From Bradyrhizobium sp. CCBAU 51627 (GTDB taxonomy: Bacteria > Pseudomonadota > Alphaproteobacteria > Rhizobiales > Xanthobacteraceae): a stretch of 64,000 nucleotides of DNA. The stretch's first letter is position 1; the number at the start of each line of letters is the position of its first letter. Both the position numbers and the translations under genes were made by a program. Below, in pieces: positions 26,464-34,661 of the stretch. The notes below the pieces were generated by a model, which was not told the DNA's origin, did not search any database, and worked only from the letters and a program-made list of their open reading frames with translations. The stretch lies in NCBI RefSeq assembly GCF_028128765.1, contig NZ_LBJG01000081.1, positions 17,642-81,641 of the forward strand, read 5' to 3'.

Positions 26464-26713
26464 GGAAAGGGCTTTCATGCACGACATTTTGCGCGCCCGC
26501 CCAACAGGCGCACGCGAACCAGGTCGGTATCCAGGCGACGGAGGTTGGAACAAAGGCAGGCGTCCGACGGCCGCGCTGCACTGCACTGCAGCACACTTTC
26601 GCCCTTTCCAGTCTTCCTTGCAATGTCAGATATTCGCGGAGGATTGGGCCAAGTTTTCACAATCCCTCCCCAGAGAAGAAAATTCGTCTACCGGGTATCA
26701 GCTGCGGCCGGGC

Positions 26714-28189
26714 TCATCGGACCATGCTCAGCCAGGGCAGCACGACCAGCAACAGCCCGGCGAAATAGAGCACCCCGAAAACCAGGCCAAAGCCCCAGAA
26801 CTGGCCCTTCCCGATGTAACCGCTGCCGTAATACATCGGCGCCGGACCGGTCGCGTAAGGCGAGATCACGCCCATCAGGCCGAGCGAATACATGCACAGC
26901 ATGGCCAGCGTCGTCACGGGCAGATCGGGGATGCCGGAGCCGACCGCGAGCACCACCGGCAGAACAGCGGCCGCGTGCGAGGTGATGCTCGAAAAGAAAT
27001 AGTGGATCCAGAAGAACAGCGCGACCAGCAGGATCATCGCGGTCGACGGCGCGAGCCCGGTGAGCGGTTTTGCGAATTCATTGGCGAACCATCTGATGAA
27101 GCCGATCTCGTTCAAACCCGAGGCCAGCGTCAGCAGCGAGGTGAAATAGAAGAATACTTCCCAAGCGCTCTTCTCGCTGACGATGTCGGCAAATTCGATC
27201 ACGCCCGTGACCAGCATCAGCGAGATGACGATGAACACGACGGTCGTGGCGTTGACGAAGTTGGAGCCGAGGATTGGCACATGGATGTCCGGGCTCGAGC
27301 CTGCGATCCACAGGAACATCGCGAGCACGATCAGCGCCAGCATGATCCATTCGTTGCGCGACATCGGGCCCATCGCCGCGAGTTCCTTGGCGGCCCATTC
27401 GGAAATTTCAGGGCTGCGCTTCACCTCGGGACGGCAGATCACGTAGCTGAGCAGCGGAACGAGAATCATGAGCAAAATACCGAGCGGCGCGAAGCCGACG
27501 AACCACTGGCCCCAGCTCACATCGACGCCAACCGTCTTCTTGGCGATCGCAAGCGCGGCCGCATTCGGCGCCAGCGCCGTGAAGAATAGCGAGCTCGTGA
27601 TCGCGGTCGCCGCGAACGCGGTCCACATCACGTAGGTGCCGATCTTGCCCGCGGTCGGGCCCGGCTCGGAGCCATAGATGCGCGGGATGTTGCTGATGAT
27701 GGGATAGACGATGCCGCCGCTGCGCGCTGTGTTGGACGGCGTCGCCGGCGCGAGCAGGAAGTCGGACATCGCGACCGCATAGCCAAGCCCGAGCGTGTTC
27801 CGCCCCAGGCGCTGGACCAGCACCAACGCGATGCGCCGGCCGAGCTGGCTCTTGCGATAGCCGATCGAGAACACGAACGCCCCGACAATCAGCCACACCG
27901 TGCTCTCGGCAAAGCCCGCCAGCATCCAACGCAGAGATTTGTTGGGATCGGCGTCGATATAGCCACTGATGCCCGCGACCGTGAGCCCGATCAGGCCGAC
28001 CGCGCCGACCGGCATCGATTCCAGGATCAGCCCGGTGATGACGGCCGCGAACACCGCGAAATAGTGCCACTGGTTGACATTGAGGCCTGCCGGCACCGGC
28101 GCCAGGTAGATCGCGAGCCACACCACCAGCGGCGCAACAAGTTTCCAGCGAAAGCCTTTCGCCTCAGATGCCTGCGAACTGGCGGTCAT
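26714..28189 (-). CDS. DASS-family anion (dicarboxylate/sulfate) transporter
   Basis: 491 aa, about 12 membrane helices. Shows the divalent-anion:Na+ symporter hallmarks: the first hairpin motif SNT (LAPATPSNTARSGGIVYP, about 150-167), the second loop region SSITSHAAAVLP, and GVISPYATGPAPMYYGSGYI near the end, which is typical of the CitT/SodiT1 branch. It probably imports or exchanges C4/C5 dicarboxylates such as 2-oxoglutarate or malate in the inner membrane. Single gene, with no sensor kinase or enzyme partner adjacent. Confidence 0.88.
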   Translation of the reverse strand: MTASSQASEAKGFRWKLVAPLVVWLAIYLAPVPAGLNVNQWHYFAVFAAVITGLILESMPVGAVGLIGLTVAGISGYIDADPNKSLRWMLAGFAESTVWLIVGAFVFSIGYRKSQLGRRIALVLVQRLGRNTLGLGYAVAMSDFLLAPATPSNTARSGGIVYPIISNIPRIYGSEPGPTAGKIGTYVMWTAFAATAITSSLFFTALAPNAAALAIAKKTVGVDVSWGQWFVGFAPLGILLMILVPLLSYVICRPEVKRSPEISEWAAKELAAMGPMSRNEWIMLALIVLAMFLWIAGSSPDIHVPILGSNFVNATTVVFIVISLMLVTGVIEFADIVSEKSAWEVFFYFTSLLTLASGLNEIGFIRWFANEFAKPLTGLAPSTAMILLVALFFWIHYFFSSITSHAAAVLPVVLAVGSGIPDLPVTTLAMLCMYSLGLMGVISPYATGPAPMYYGSGYIGKGQFWGFGLVFGVLYFAGLLLVVLPWLSMVR

Positions 28190-28291
28190 GGGCCCTCCCC
28201 CTCAATCGACTGCGAATAGCCCGTTGGCCGGGCCGTTTGTCCCGGCGCGGCGTATACGGATTGTGTGTGCCGCGATCAATGGGCAGGCCGT

Positions 28292-29098
28292 TTATCGTCC
28301 CCTGAACCGCGGCTTGCGGCGACCCAGGAAGGCCTGAAGGCCCTCCTTGTGGTCCTCACTGAGGCTCGCCAGAGCGAATTGGTCGACATCCATATGGCTG
28401 GCGAGGTCATCCAGCGCATGCGCGAGCCGATTGACCGTCAGCTTGGTCATGGCGACCGAGAGCGGCGGCTGTGCGGCCACCTTGCGGGCCAGTTCCATGG
28501 CGGCATCGAACGCGTAGCCGGGATCGACCACCTGCTCGACCAGGCCCCATTCATAGGCCTCGTCGGCGGAGATGCGATCATCGGCCAGGATCACCGCCTG
28601 CTTGGTGCGGGCCGGCCCCATCAGATGCAGCATGCGCGGAATGCTCTGCCAGCTCATGTTCATGCCGAGCCCGATCTCGGGCACCCGAAAATGCGCATCG
28701 CTGCCCATCACGCGGAAGTCGAGCGCGACCGCAAGCGCGACACCACCGCCAATGCAAAATCCTTCGATCGCTGCGATGGTGATCTGCTCCATCTCCTGCC
28801 AGGCGTGGGTCAGGCGCGGCCCGAGCTTGAGATGCCGCCTGAGCGCGCCGAGATCCATCTCCGTGCGGGATCGGCCTTCCGCGTCCTTCAAATCGAACCC
28901 GGCGCTGAACGTGCCCGAATTGCCTGTCAGCACCACAACTGACGTCGCCGCGTCATCCTCGAAGCTGCGCGCCGCCGCAGTGAGCTGGCGCAGCGCCTCC
29001 GGCGACATCGCATTGATGCCGTCATGGCGATCGAACCGCACCACGGCGATTCGCCCCTCCGGCCCGAGGCCTTTCTCGATCTTGATGAAGTCCTTCAT
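28292..29098 (-). CDS. Enoyl-CoA hydratase/isomerase family protein
   Basis: 268 aa, crotonase fold. The oxyanion-hole regions are visible: GTFSAGFDLKDAEG (about 62-75) and IEGFCIGGGVALAVALDFRVMGSDAHFRVPEIGLGM (about 111-146), where the Glu of VPEIGLG is one of the two usual catalytic acids. The other acid position (usually Glu in the AAxxGxAxGGGxE segment) is Ala-Leu here, so it may act as an isomerase or hydrolase rather than a classic hydratase. It is divergent from nitrile hydratase and not obviously part of a beta-oxidation operon. Confidence 0.88.
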   Translation of the reverse strand: MKDFIKIEKGLGPEGRIAVVRFDRHDGINAMSPEALRQLTAAARSFEDDAATSVVVLTGNSGTFSAGFDLKDAEGRSRTEMDLGALRRHLKLGPRLTHAWQEMEQITIAAIEGFCIGGGVALAVALDFRVMGSDAHFRVPEIGLGMNMSWQSIPRMLHLMGPARTKQAVILADDRISADEAYEWGLVEQVVDPGYAFDAAMELARKVAAQPPLSVAMTKLTVNRLAHALDDLASHMDVDQFALASLSEDHKEGLQAFLGRRKPRFRGR

Positions 29099-29219
29099 GG
29101 GGAGTCTCCAAGGCTGATTTGACCCGATCGTAGCGCTTAAACGGCGTCACGAATATGGGACTATCCGCGCAGCAACGAATGCTCGACAGGACAGGAGCAT
29201 TGCGCTTAATCTTTCGGCC

Positions 29220-29843
29220 ATGAGCCACGATCACCATCATCACCACGATCATTCGGAATTGTCGGAGACCGAGCTGCGTGTGCGCGCGCTCGAGACTGTC
29301 CTGACCGAAAAAGGTTACGTCGAGCCGGCCGCGCTCGACGCCATCATCCAGGCCTATGAGACCAAGATCGGCCCGCATAATGGCGCGCGCGTCGTCGCCA
29401 AGGCCTGGACTGATTCGGCGTTCAAGAACGCGCTGCTGGAGGACGGCAGCAAGGCGATCGGCACGCTCGGGCATGTCAGCCGCGTCGGCGATCATCTCGT
29501 CGTGGTCGAGAACACGCCCACGCGTCACAACATGGTCGTGTGCACATTGTGCTCCTGCTATCCTTGGGAAATGCTGGGATTGCCGCCCGTCTGGTACAAG
29601 GCCTCACCCTATCGTTCGCGCGCGGTGAAGGATCCGCGCGGCGTGCTCGCCGATTTCGGCGTCAGCCTCCCGAAGGACATGGAGATCCGGGTGTGGGACT
29701 CCACCGCCGAGACCCGTTTCCTGGTGCTGCCGATGCGACCGGCGGGCACGGAAGGCTGGAGCGAGGAGCGGCTCGCCGAGCTGGTTACCCGCGACTCCAT
29801 GATCGGGACCGGCTTTCCCAAGACGCCCGGAGCGCCGTCGTGA
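29220..29843 (+). CDS. nthA: Nitrile hydratase alpha subunit, cobalt type
   Basis: 207 aa. Converts nitriles to amides with the beta subunit. The metal site is CTLCSC at C108-T-L-C111-S112-C113. Thr in the second position and the following Tyr (CTLCSCYPW) are characteristic of the non-corrin cobalt enzymes; iron enzymes have CSLCSCT. Cys111 and Cys113 would be oxidised to sulfinate and sulfenate. The extreme N-terminus holds eight His within the first 13 residues (MSHDHHHHHDHSE), a natural metal-binding tail. No ribosome site is obvious. First gene of nthA-nthB-activator, with GTGA and TGATG overlaps. Confidence 0.96.
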   Translation: MSHDHHHHHDHSELSETELRVRALETVLTEKGYVEPAALDAIIQAYETKIGPHNGARVVAKAWTDSAFKNALLEDGSKAIGTLGHVSRVGDHLVVVENTPTRHNMVVCTLCSCYPWEMLGLPPVWYKASPYRSRAVKDPRGVLADFGVSLPKDMEIRVWDSTAETRFLVLPMRPAGTEGWSEERLAELVTRDSMIGTGFPKTPGAPS

Positions 29844-30499
29844 ACGGCGTCCACGACATGGGCGGCATGGACGGGTTCGGCAAGGTCGAGCCCGAGCCGA
29901 ACGAGCCGATGTTTCACGAGGCGTGGGAGTCCCGCGTTCTGGCGATGGTGCGCGCGATGGGGGCGGCCGGCGCGTTCAACATCGACACGTCGCGCTACTA
30001 TCGCGAGACGATCCCGCCGCACGTCTACCTGTCGAGTTCCTATTACAAGAAGTGGTTCCTCGGCCTTGAAGAGATGCTGATCGACAAGGGTTACCTCACC
30101 CGCGAGGAGGTCGCTGCCGGCCACGCGATGCAGCCCGGCAAGGCGCTCAAGCACGGCAAGTTCGATCTCGCCAATGTTGAGCGCGTGATGGTGCGCGGCC
30201 AATTCGCCCGCCCTGCTCCCGCCGCCGCCAAGTTCAAGATCGGCGATCGCGTCCGCGCGAAGAACATTCATCCGGCCACGCACACGCGGCTGCCGCGCTA
30301 TGTGCGCGGCCATGTCGGCATTGTCGAGCTGAACCACGGCTGCCACGTCTTTCCTGATACAGCGGCGATGGAGCGCGGCGAGCATCCACAATGGCTTTAC
30401 ACCGTGGTGTTTGAAGGTCGCGATCTCTGGGGCGCAGATGCTGATCCCACCCTCAAGGTCTCGATCGACGCGTTCGAGCCCTATCTGGATCCGGCGTGA
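29840..30499 (+). CDS. nthB: Nitrile hydratase beta subunit
   Basis: 219 aa from the GTG at 29840, which overlaps the nthA stop (GTGA). The start NGVHDMGGMDGFGKVEPEP is the near-invariant N-terminus of NthB. The conserved beta-subunit Arg residues that contact the oxidised cysteines fall in HYxxxxLxG-equivalent and SRYYRETIPP regions (about 52-62). The C-terminal SH3-like barrel reads FKIGDRVRAKNIHPATHTRLPRYVRGHVG. Forms the cytoplasmic alpha-beta heterodimer with NthA. Confidence 0.96.
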   Translation: MNGVHDMGGMDGFGKVEPEPNEPMFHEAWESRVLAMVRAMGAAGAFNIDTSRYYRETIPPHVYLSSSYYKKWFLGLEEMLIDKGYLTREEVAAGHAMQPGKALKHGKFDLANVERVMVRGQFARPAPAAAKFKIGDRVRAKNIHPATHTRLPRYVRGHVGIVELNHGCHVFPDTAAMERGEHPQWLYTVVFEGRDLWGADADPTLKVSIDAFEPYLDPA

Positions 30500-30876
30500 T
30501 GAGCAGCAGCGCGGCTGCCGCCGCGACGGCGGGCATCTCGAGTATTCCGCGCGATGAGGACGGCCCGGTGTTCCGGGCGCCGTGGGAAGCACATGCCTTC
30601 GCGATGGCCTTGAGCCTGCACGAGCGGGGCGTGTTTACCTGGCCCGAATGGGCCGCAGCACTGGCCGAAGAGATCAAGCGCGCGCAGGCGGCCGGCGACC
30701 CTGATACGGGCGAGACCTACTATCTGCACTGGCTCGCCACGCTGGAGGGCCTCGTCGCGCGCAAGGGTGTCGCGTCGATGGAGACGTTGCATCGCTATCG
30801 CGACGCTTGGGACCACGCCGCGGATCGGACACCGCACGGCAAGCCGATCGAGCTGCGGCCGGAGGATTTCGGTTAG
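30499..30876 (+). CDS. Nitrile hydratase accessory protein (activator, P14K type)
   Basis: 125 aa from the ATG at 30499, whose first base is the last base of the nthB stop. The central part FRAPWEAHAFAMALSLHERGVFTWPEWAAALAEEIKRAQ resembles the N-terminal region of NthB, as is known for the cobalt-enzyme activators, which carry the alpha subunit and exchange it with the apo-enzyme to insert cobalt. GETYYLHWLATLEGLVARKG is the typical second half. No amidase gene follows in this window. Confidence 0.9.
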   Translation: MSSSAAAAATAGISSIPRDEDGPVFRAPWEAHAFAMALSLHERGVFTWPEWAAALAEEIKRAQAAGDPDTGETYYLHWLATLEGLVARKGVASMETLHRYRDAWDHAADRTPHGKPIELRPEDFG

Positions 30877-30890
30877 GCCCACGCCTCACT

Positions 30891-31032
30891 CTCGTGTCCC
30901 GGACGCGCTATAGCGTGGAACGCTGCTGCGCAGAGCCAGGACCAGAAAGCCACCCAGCACCATTCAGAGACACGTGCCCCGGCTCTGCGGCGTACCGCTG
31001 AAGAAGCGCTGCGCCGCGTCCGGGGCACGGAG
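30891..31032. repeat. Composite palindromic repeat (copy A) between convergent genes
   Basis: The two ends are inverted copies: CGTGTCCCGGACGCG at 30893-30907 and CGCGTCCGGGGCACG at 31015-31029, 14 of 15 matching. Internally GCGCAGAGCC and GGCTCTGCGG form a second inverted pair. A relative with the same layout lies at 50672-50806. It looks like the REP/BIME-type repeats common in Bradyrhizobium, and it sits between the stops of the nitrile hydratase activator and queC, both facing it. Confidence 0.7.
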
Positions 31033-31045
31033 TATGGCGAGGCAG

Positions 31046-31759
31046 CTACCTCCCTGCCACAAACTCCCGCCACCCCTTCGCCCGCAAACTGCACGCCGGG
31101 CACTCGCCGCAGCCGTAGCCCCAATCGTGCCGCGCGCCGCGTTCGCCGAGATAGCAAGTGTGCGACTGCTCGCGGATGAGATCGACGAGCCCCTCGCCGC
31201 CGAGATCGTGCGCGAGCTTCCACGTCGCAGCCTTGTCGATCCACATCAGCGGCGTATGCAATTCGAACTTGCGGGCCATCCCAAGCGAGAGTGCGGTCTG
31301 CATCGCACGAATGGTCTCGTCGCGGCAGTCGGGATAGCCGGAATAGTCCGTCTCGCACATGCCGCCGACGATGTGGGTGATGCCACGGCGATATGCGAGT
31401 GCCGCCGCAAAGGTCAAGAACACGAGGTTGCGGCCCGGCACAAAGGTGTTCGGCAAGCCGTCGGCGCCCATGGCGATCGCGACGTCACGCGTCAGCGCCG
31501 TTTCGGACACGGCGGCCAGCGTCGGGATCGACAGCGTGTGGCTCTCGCCGAGTTTTGCCGCCCAGTCGGGCTGCAAGCTTTTGATGCCGTCGAACAGCCG
31601 CTCGCGGCAATCGAGCTCGACGGCGTGCCGTTGTCCGTACGCGAACCCCAACGTTTCCACCCGCGCAAAGCGGCTCAACGCCCAGGCGAGGCAGGTGGTG
31701 GAATCCTGACCGCCGGAGAACAGCACCAGCGCCGTTTGTGATGAATATGCGTCGCTCAT
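31046..31759 (-). CDS. queC: 7-cyano-7-deazaguanine synthase (QueC)
   Basis: 237 aa. Makes preQ0 from 7-carboxy-7-deazaguanine, ATP and ammonia on the queuosine pathway. PP-loop LFSGGQDSTTC (about 13-23); zinc site CGECPACSLRAKGW at the C-terminus (fourth Cys upstream, in SHTCYLGERGARHDWGYGC). Family motif VPGRNLVFLTFAAALAYRRG in the middle. ATG 31759 gives the usual length; the frame open further upstream overlaps the mazG leader and is not used. No other que genes are nearby. Confidence 0.95.
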   Translation of the reverse strand: MSDAYSSQTALVLFSGGQDSTTCLAWALSRFARVETLGFAYGQRHAVELDCRERLFDGIKSLQPDWAAKLGESHTLSIPTLAAVSETALTRDVAIAMGADGLPNTFVPGRNLVFLTFAAALAYRRGITHIVGGMCETDYSGYPDCRDETIRAMQTALSLGMARKFELHTPLMWIDKAATWKLAHDLGGEGLVDLIREQSHTCYLGERGARHDWGYGCGECPACSLRAKGWREFVAGR

Positions 31760-31886
31760 GGCCCGCGCTTTAGCACCTCCAGGCCCGGCGCGCCAATCGG
31801 TGGAAATCGGCCTGTTCCCGCGCGTCCCGCTGGGAACGGCGGCCCGCTTTTGGCATAAGGTTTTGGACCGAGGAGACTGCCCGCCA

Positions 31887-32741
31887 ATGACCCCTTCCCG
31901 CGACATTTCCCGCCTGATCGAGATCATGGCGGCACTGCGCACGCCGGTGACTGGCTGTCCCTGGGACCTCGAGCAGAACTTTGCGACGATTGCGCCCTAC
32001 ACGATCGAAGAAGCCTATGAGGTGGTCGACGCCATCGAGCGCGGCGATCTCGACGATCTCCGCGAGGAGCTCGGCGATCTCCTGCTGCAGGTGGTGTTCC
32101 ACGCCCAGATGGCTTCGGAGCAAAGCGCTTTCGCTTTTGGAGACGTCGTCGAGGCCATCACACGAAAAATGATCCGCCGCCATCCTCATGTCTTCGCCGA
32201 CAAGGACGGAAATCTCGCTCCCTCGCACGTCAAGGAAGTCTGGGACCGAATCAAGGCCGAGGAGAAAGCCGAGCGCGCCGCGCGCCGGCCGCCTGAGGCA
32301 GAGCCGCCGCACAAATCGCTGCTGTCAGGCATCAGGGCCGGCCAGCCTGCGTTGACGCGCGCCATGGAGCTGCAGCGAAAAGCTTCCACCGTCGGCTTCG
32401 ACTGGAACGACCCGCGCGCCGTGCTGCAAAAGATTCGCGAGGAGGCCGACGAGATCGAAGCGGCACTCGACCGGAACGACAAGCAGGAGATCGCGGAAGA
32501 GACCGGCGACCTGATGTTCGCCCTCGTCAACCTCGCCCGCCATGTCGACGCCGATCCGGAAGCCGCACTGCGTGCGACCAATGCGAAGTTCGAGCGGCGG
32601 TTTGCTTATATCGAGCGGGCGCTGGAGGCGCAGGGACGCACGCTGGAGCAGGCGTCGCTGGCGGAGATGGACGCGCTGTGGAATGCGGCGAAAGGCGAGA
32701 CGAAGCCAACGTCAGAGGGACGCAAGGAAACGAGCCGCTGA
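31887..32741 (+). CDS. mazG: Nucleoside triphosphate pyrophosphohydrolase MazG
   Basis: 284 aa. Hydrolyses (d)NTPs to NMP plus PPi, a housecleaning role. Two all-alpha MazG domains are visible. The first has CPWDLEQ (about 24-30) and EEAYEVVDAIERGDLDDLREELGDLLLQVVFHAQMA, with the ExxE...ExxD metal site. The second has EADEIEAALDRNDKQEIAEETGDLMFALVNLARH (about 190-225). ATG 31887 is preceded by AGGAG, 11 nt spacing. It shares the 127-nt divergent region with queC. Confidence 0.94.
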   Translation: MTPSRDISRLIEIMAALRTPVTGCPWDLEQNFATIAPYTIEEAYEVVDAIERGDLDDLREELGDLLLQVVFHAQMASEQSAFAFGDVVEAITRKMIRRHPHVFADKDGNLAPSHVKEVWDRIKAEEKAERAARRPPEAEPPHKSLLSGIRAGQPALTRAMELQRKASTVGFDWNDPRAVLQKIREEADEIEAALDRNDKQEIAEETGDLMFALVNLARHVDADPEAALRATNAKFERRFAYIERALEAQGRTLEQASLAEMDALWNAAKGETKPTSEGRKETSR

Positions 32742-32747
32742 CGCCCA

Positions 32748-32775
32748 AGTCGTCCTGGCGAAAGCCAGGACGACT
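32748..32775. terminator. Bidirectional terminator hairpin mazG/hflX
   Basis: Perfect 12-bp stem AGTCGTCCTGGC (32748-32759) with a GAAA tetraloop (32760-32763) and its complement (32764-32775). It starts 6 nt after the mazG stop and overlaps the hflX stop codon, so it serves both convergent transcripts. No long U-tract. Confidence 0.8.
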
Positions 32776-34156
32776 ATGTGGCGTGGTGCGGCACGGCGTC
32801 GAACCTGTTCACCACGATATCCCGCTTGGTCTCGTCCACCCGCACGGTCATGTCGAAGCGGCCGTCGTGCAGTTCTTTCGCCAGCACCTCGGCATTCCGA
32901 TGCAGCCAGGAGATGCCGGCGCCATCGGCGGCATCGATCGAGAGATCGAGCGTGGTGCGCTTGGCGGCGAGCCGCTCCTCGATCGCGGCGAGCAGTGCAT
33001 CGATGCCCTCGCCTGAGACGGCCGAGACCAGCATCGCCGGATGATCCTCCGGCCGGCGCGCCGCGATGTTCAGAAGCTCCTCGCGCTTTTCAGGCGCGTA
33101 GCGGTCGATCTTGTTCCAGACCTCGATGATGCGGCCTGAGTCATCGGGGTTGATGCCGAGCTGGCGCAGCACGGCGTCGACGTCGCTCTGCTGGGCTTCG
33201 GCATCCTCATGCGAGATGTCGCGGACGTGGAGTATGACGTCAGCCTCGAGCACCTCTTCCAGCGTGGCGCGGAAGGCGGCGACGAGCTGGGTCGGCAGGT
33301 TGGAGATGAAACCGACCGTGTCGGACAGCATTGCCTTGCCGCCATGCGGCAGGTTGAGCGCGCGCAGGGTCGGATCGAGCGTGGCAAACAGCATGTCGGC
33401 GGCCTGCACGTCGGCACGGGTCAGGCGGTTGAACAGCGTTGACTTGCCGGCATTGGTGTACCCGACCAGAGCGACGACGCGATACGGCACGCGCTGGCGG
33501 CCGGCGCGATGCAGACGGCGTGTCGCCTGGACCTTCTTCAGTTCGCCCTCGAGCTTGGTGATGCGCTCCTGGATCAGGCGACGGTCGGCCTCGATCTGCG
33601 TCTCGCCAGGACCGCCCATGAATCCAAAACCGCCGCGCTGGCGTTCGAGATGGGTCCACGAACGCACCAGGCGCGAGCGCTGGTAGTTGAGATGGGCGAG
33701 CTCGACCTGGAGCGAGCCTTCCTTGGTCTTGGCGCGGCGGCCGAAGATTTCGAGAATGAGCCCGGTGCGGTCGAGCACCTTGGCATGCAATTCCTTCTCG
33801 AGATTGCGCTGCTGGATCGGCGCCAGCGCACAATCCATCACCACGAGCTCGACATCGAGGGACTTGGCGAGTGCAGCGATCTCCTCGACCTTGCCCTTGC
33901 CGATGTAAGTGGCGGGCCGGATCTGGCTGATCGGCGCGATGATCGCATCGGCAATGACGAGATCGATCGCACGCGCGAGGCCTGCGGCTTCATCAAGCCG
34001 GGCCTCGGCATTGCGTTGGACATGACTTTCCGATTGCGCGTCGGCATCTGCCGCGCGCCCTCGCAAATAGGGGCCGATGACAAGCACCCGCCCCGTCTGT
34101 TTAGCCCCTGCCGACCGCGGACGGTCGGCATCCCCGTCGAAATTCCGGGGTTCCAA
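32774..34156 (-). CDS. hflX: Ribosome-associated GTPase HflX
   Basis: 460 aa. Ribosome-splitting/rescue GTPase. N-terminal HflX domain with GKGKVEEIAAL (about 88) and Gly-rich linker RGGFGFMGGPGETQIEADRRLI (about 175-196). G domain: G1 GYTNAGKST, G3 DTVGFI, G4 NKID. The start appears to be TTG at 34156; no ATG is available near the conserved N-terminus (PRNFDGDADRPRS...RVLVIGPYL). It follows hfq by 11 nt, the classical hfq-hflX operon. Confidence 0.94.
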   Translation of the reverse strand: MEPRNFDGDADRPRSAGAKQTGRVLVIGPYLRGRAADADAQSESHVQRNAEARLDEAAGLARAIDLVIADAIIAPISQIRPATYIGKGKVEEIAALAKSLDVELVVMDCALAPIQQRNLEKELHAKVLDRTGLILEIFGRRAKTKEGSLQVELAHLNYQRSRLVRSWTHLERQRGGFGFMGGPGETQIEADRRLIQERITKLEGELKKVQATRRLHRAGRQRVPYRVVALVGYTNAGKSTLFNRLTRADVQAADMLFATLDPTLRALNLPHGGKAMLSDTVGFISNLPTQLVAAFRATLEEVLEADVILHVRDISHEDAEAQQSDVDAVLRQLGINPDDSGRIIEVWNKIDRYAPEKREELLNIAARRPEDHPAMLVSAVSGEGIDALLAAIEERLAAKRTTLDLSIDAADGAGISWLHRNAEVLAKELHDGRFDMTVRVDETKRDIVVNRFDAVPHHAT

Positions 34157-34167
34157 TCAGAGCACTC

Positions 34168-34416
34168 TCAAGCCGGCTGATCCTCGCCGCCTTCGAACAG
34201 CTGGATCGGTGCACCCGGCATGATGGTCGAGATCGCATGCTTGTAGACGAGCTGCGAATGACCGTCGCGCCGAAGCAGCAAACAGAAATTGTCGAACCAG
34301 GTCACGATGCCCTGGAGCTTCACTCCGTTGACCAGAAAGATCGTCAGTGGCGTCTTGGTTTTGCGAACGTGATTGAGGAAGGTGTCCTGTAGGTTTTGTG
34401 CGCGGTCTGCCGCCAT
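34168..34416 (-). CDS. hfq: RNA chaperone Hfq
   Basis: 82 aa, standard alphaproteobacterial size. Sm1 motif TPLTIFLVNGVKLQGIVTWFDNFCLLLRRDG and Sm2 motif YKHAISTIMP are intact, including the QxxF-type proximal-face residues (NLQDTFLNHVRK). A hexameric ring that pairs sRNAs with mRNAs; in rhizobia it also affects nif regulation. It has its own 245-nt upstream gap after ntrX, which contains no recognisable gene. Confidence 0.97.
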   Translation of the reverse strand: MAADRAQNLQDTFLNHVRKTKTPLTIFLVNGVKLQGIVTWFDNFCLLLRRDGHSQLVYKHAISTIMPGAPIQLFEGGEDQPA

Positions 34417-34661
34417 TGTTTTTTTCTCGCTTTGAGTTTCTTTTTATTGCGCCGGCTGCGGCCCCGTTCTGCAAGTTTGGGGCCTTCATCCGGTTGCCGT
34501 CCCTCTGAGATCCCCCTCTAGGGAACAGCAGGTTGATTAGAAGGCAGGCGGACCTATTAGGCAAGCCGGTTCAAGCGGCAGGACGCGCCCTAATTCTCCG
34601 AAAAACTACGGAAATCGAGCTTTTTCCCGGATATCGCCCGTGCCCGCAGCGCGCGCGGGCC

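Noticed and set aside
26490..26713. Possible SAM riboswitch upstream of metN
   Set aside because: I looked for a SAM-II-like pseudoknot in the 230-nt leader and could not assemble one; only short GC stems are visible.
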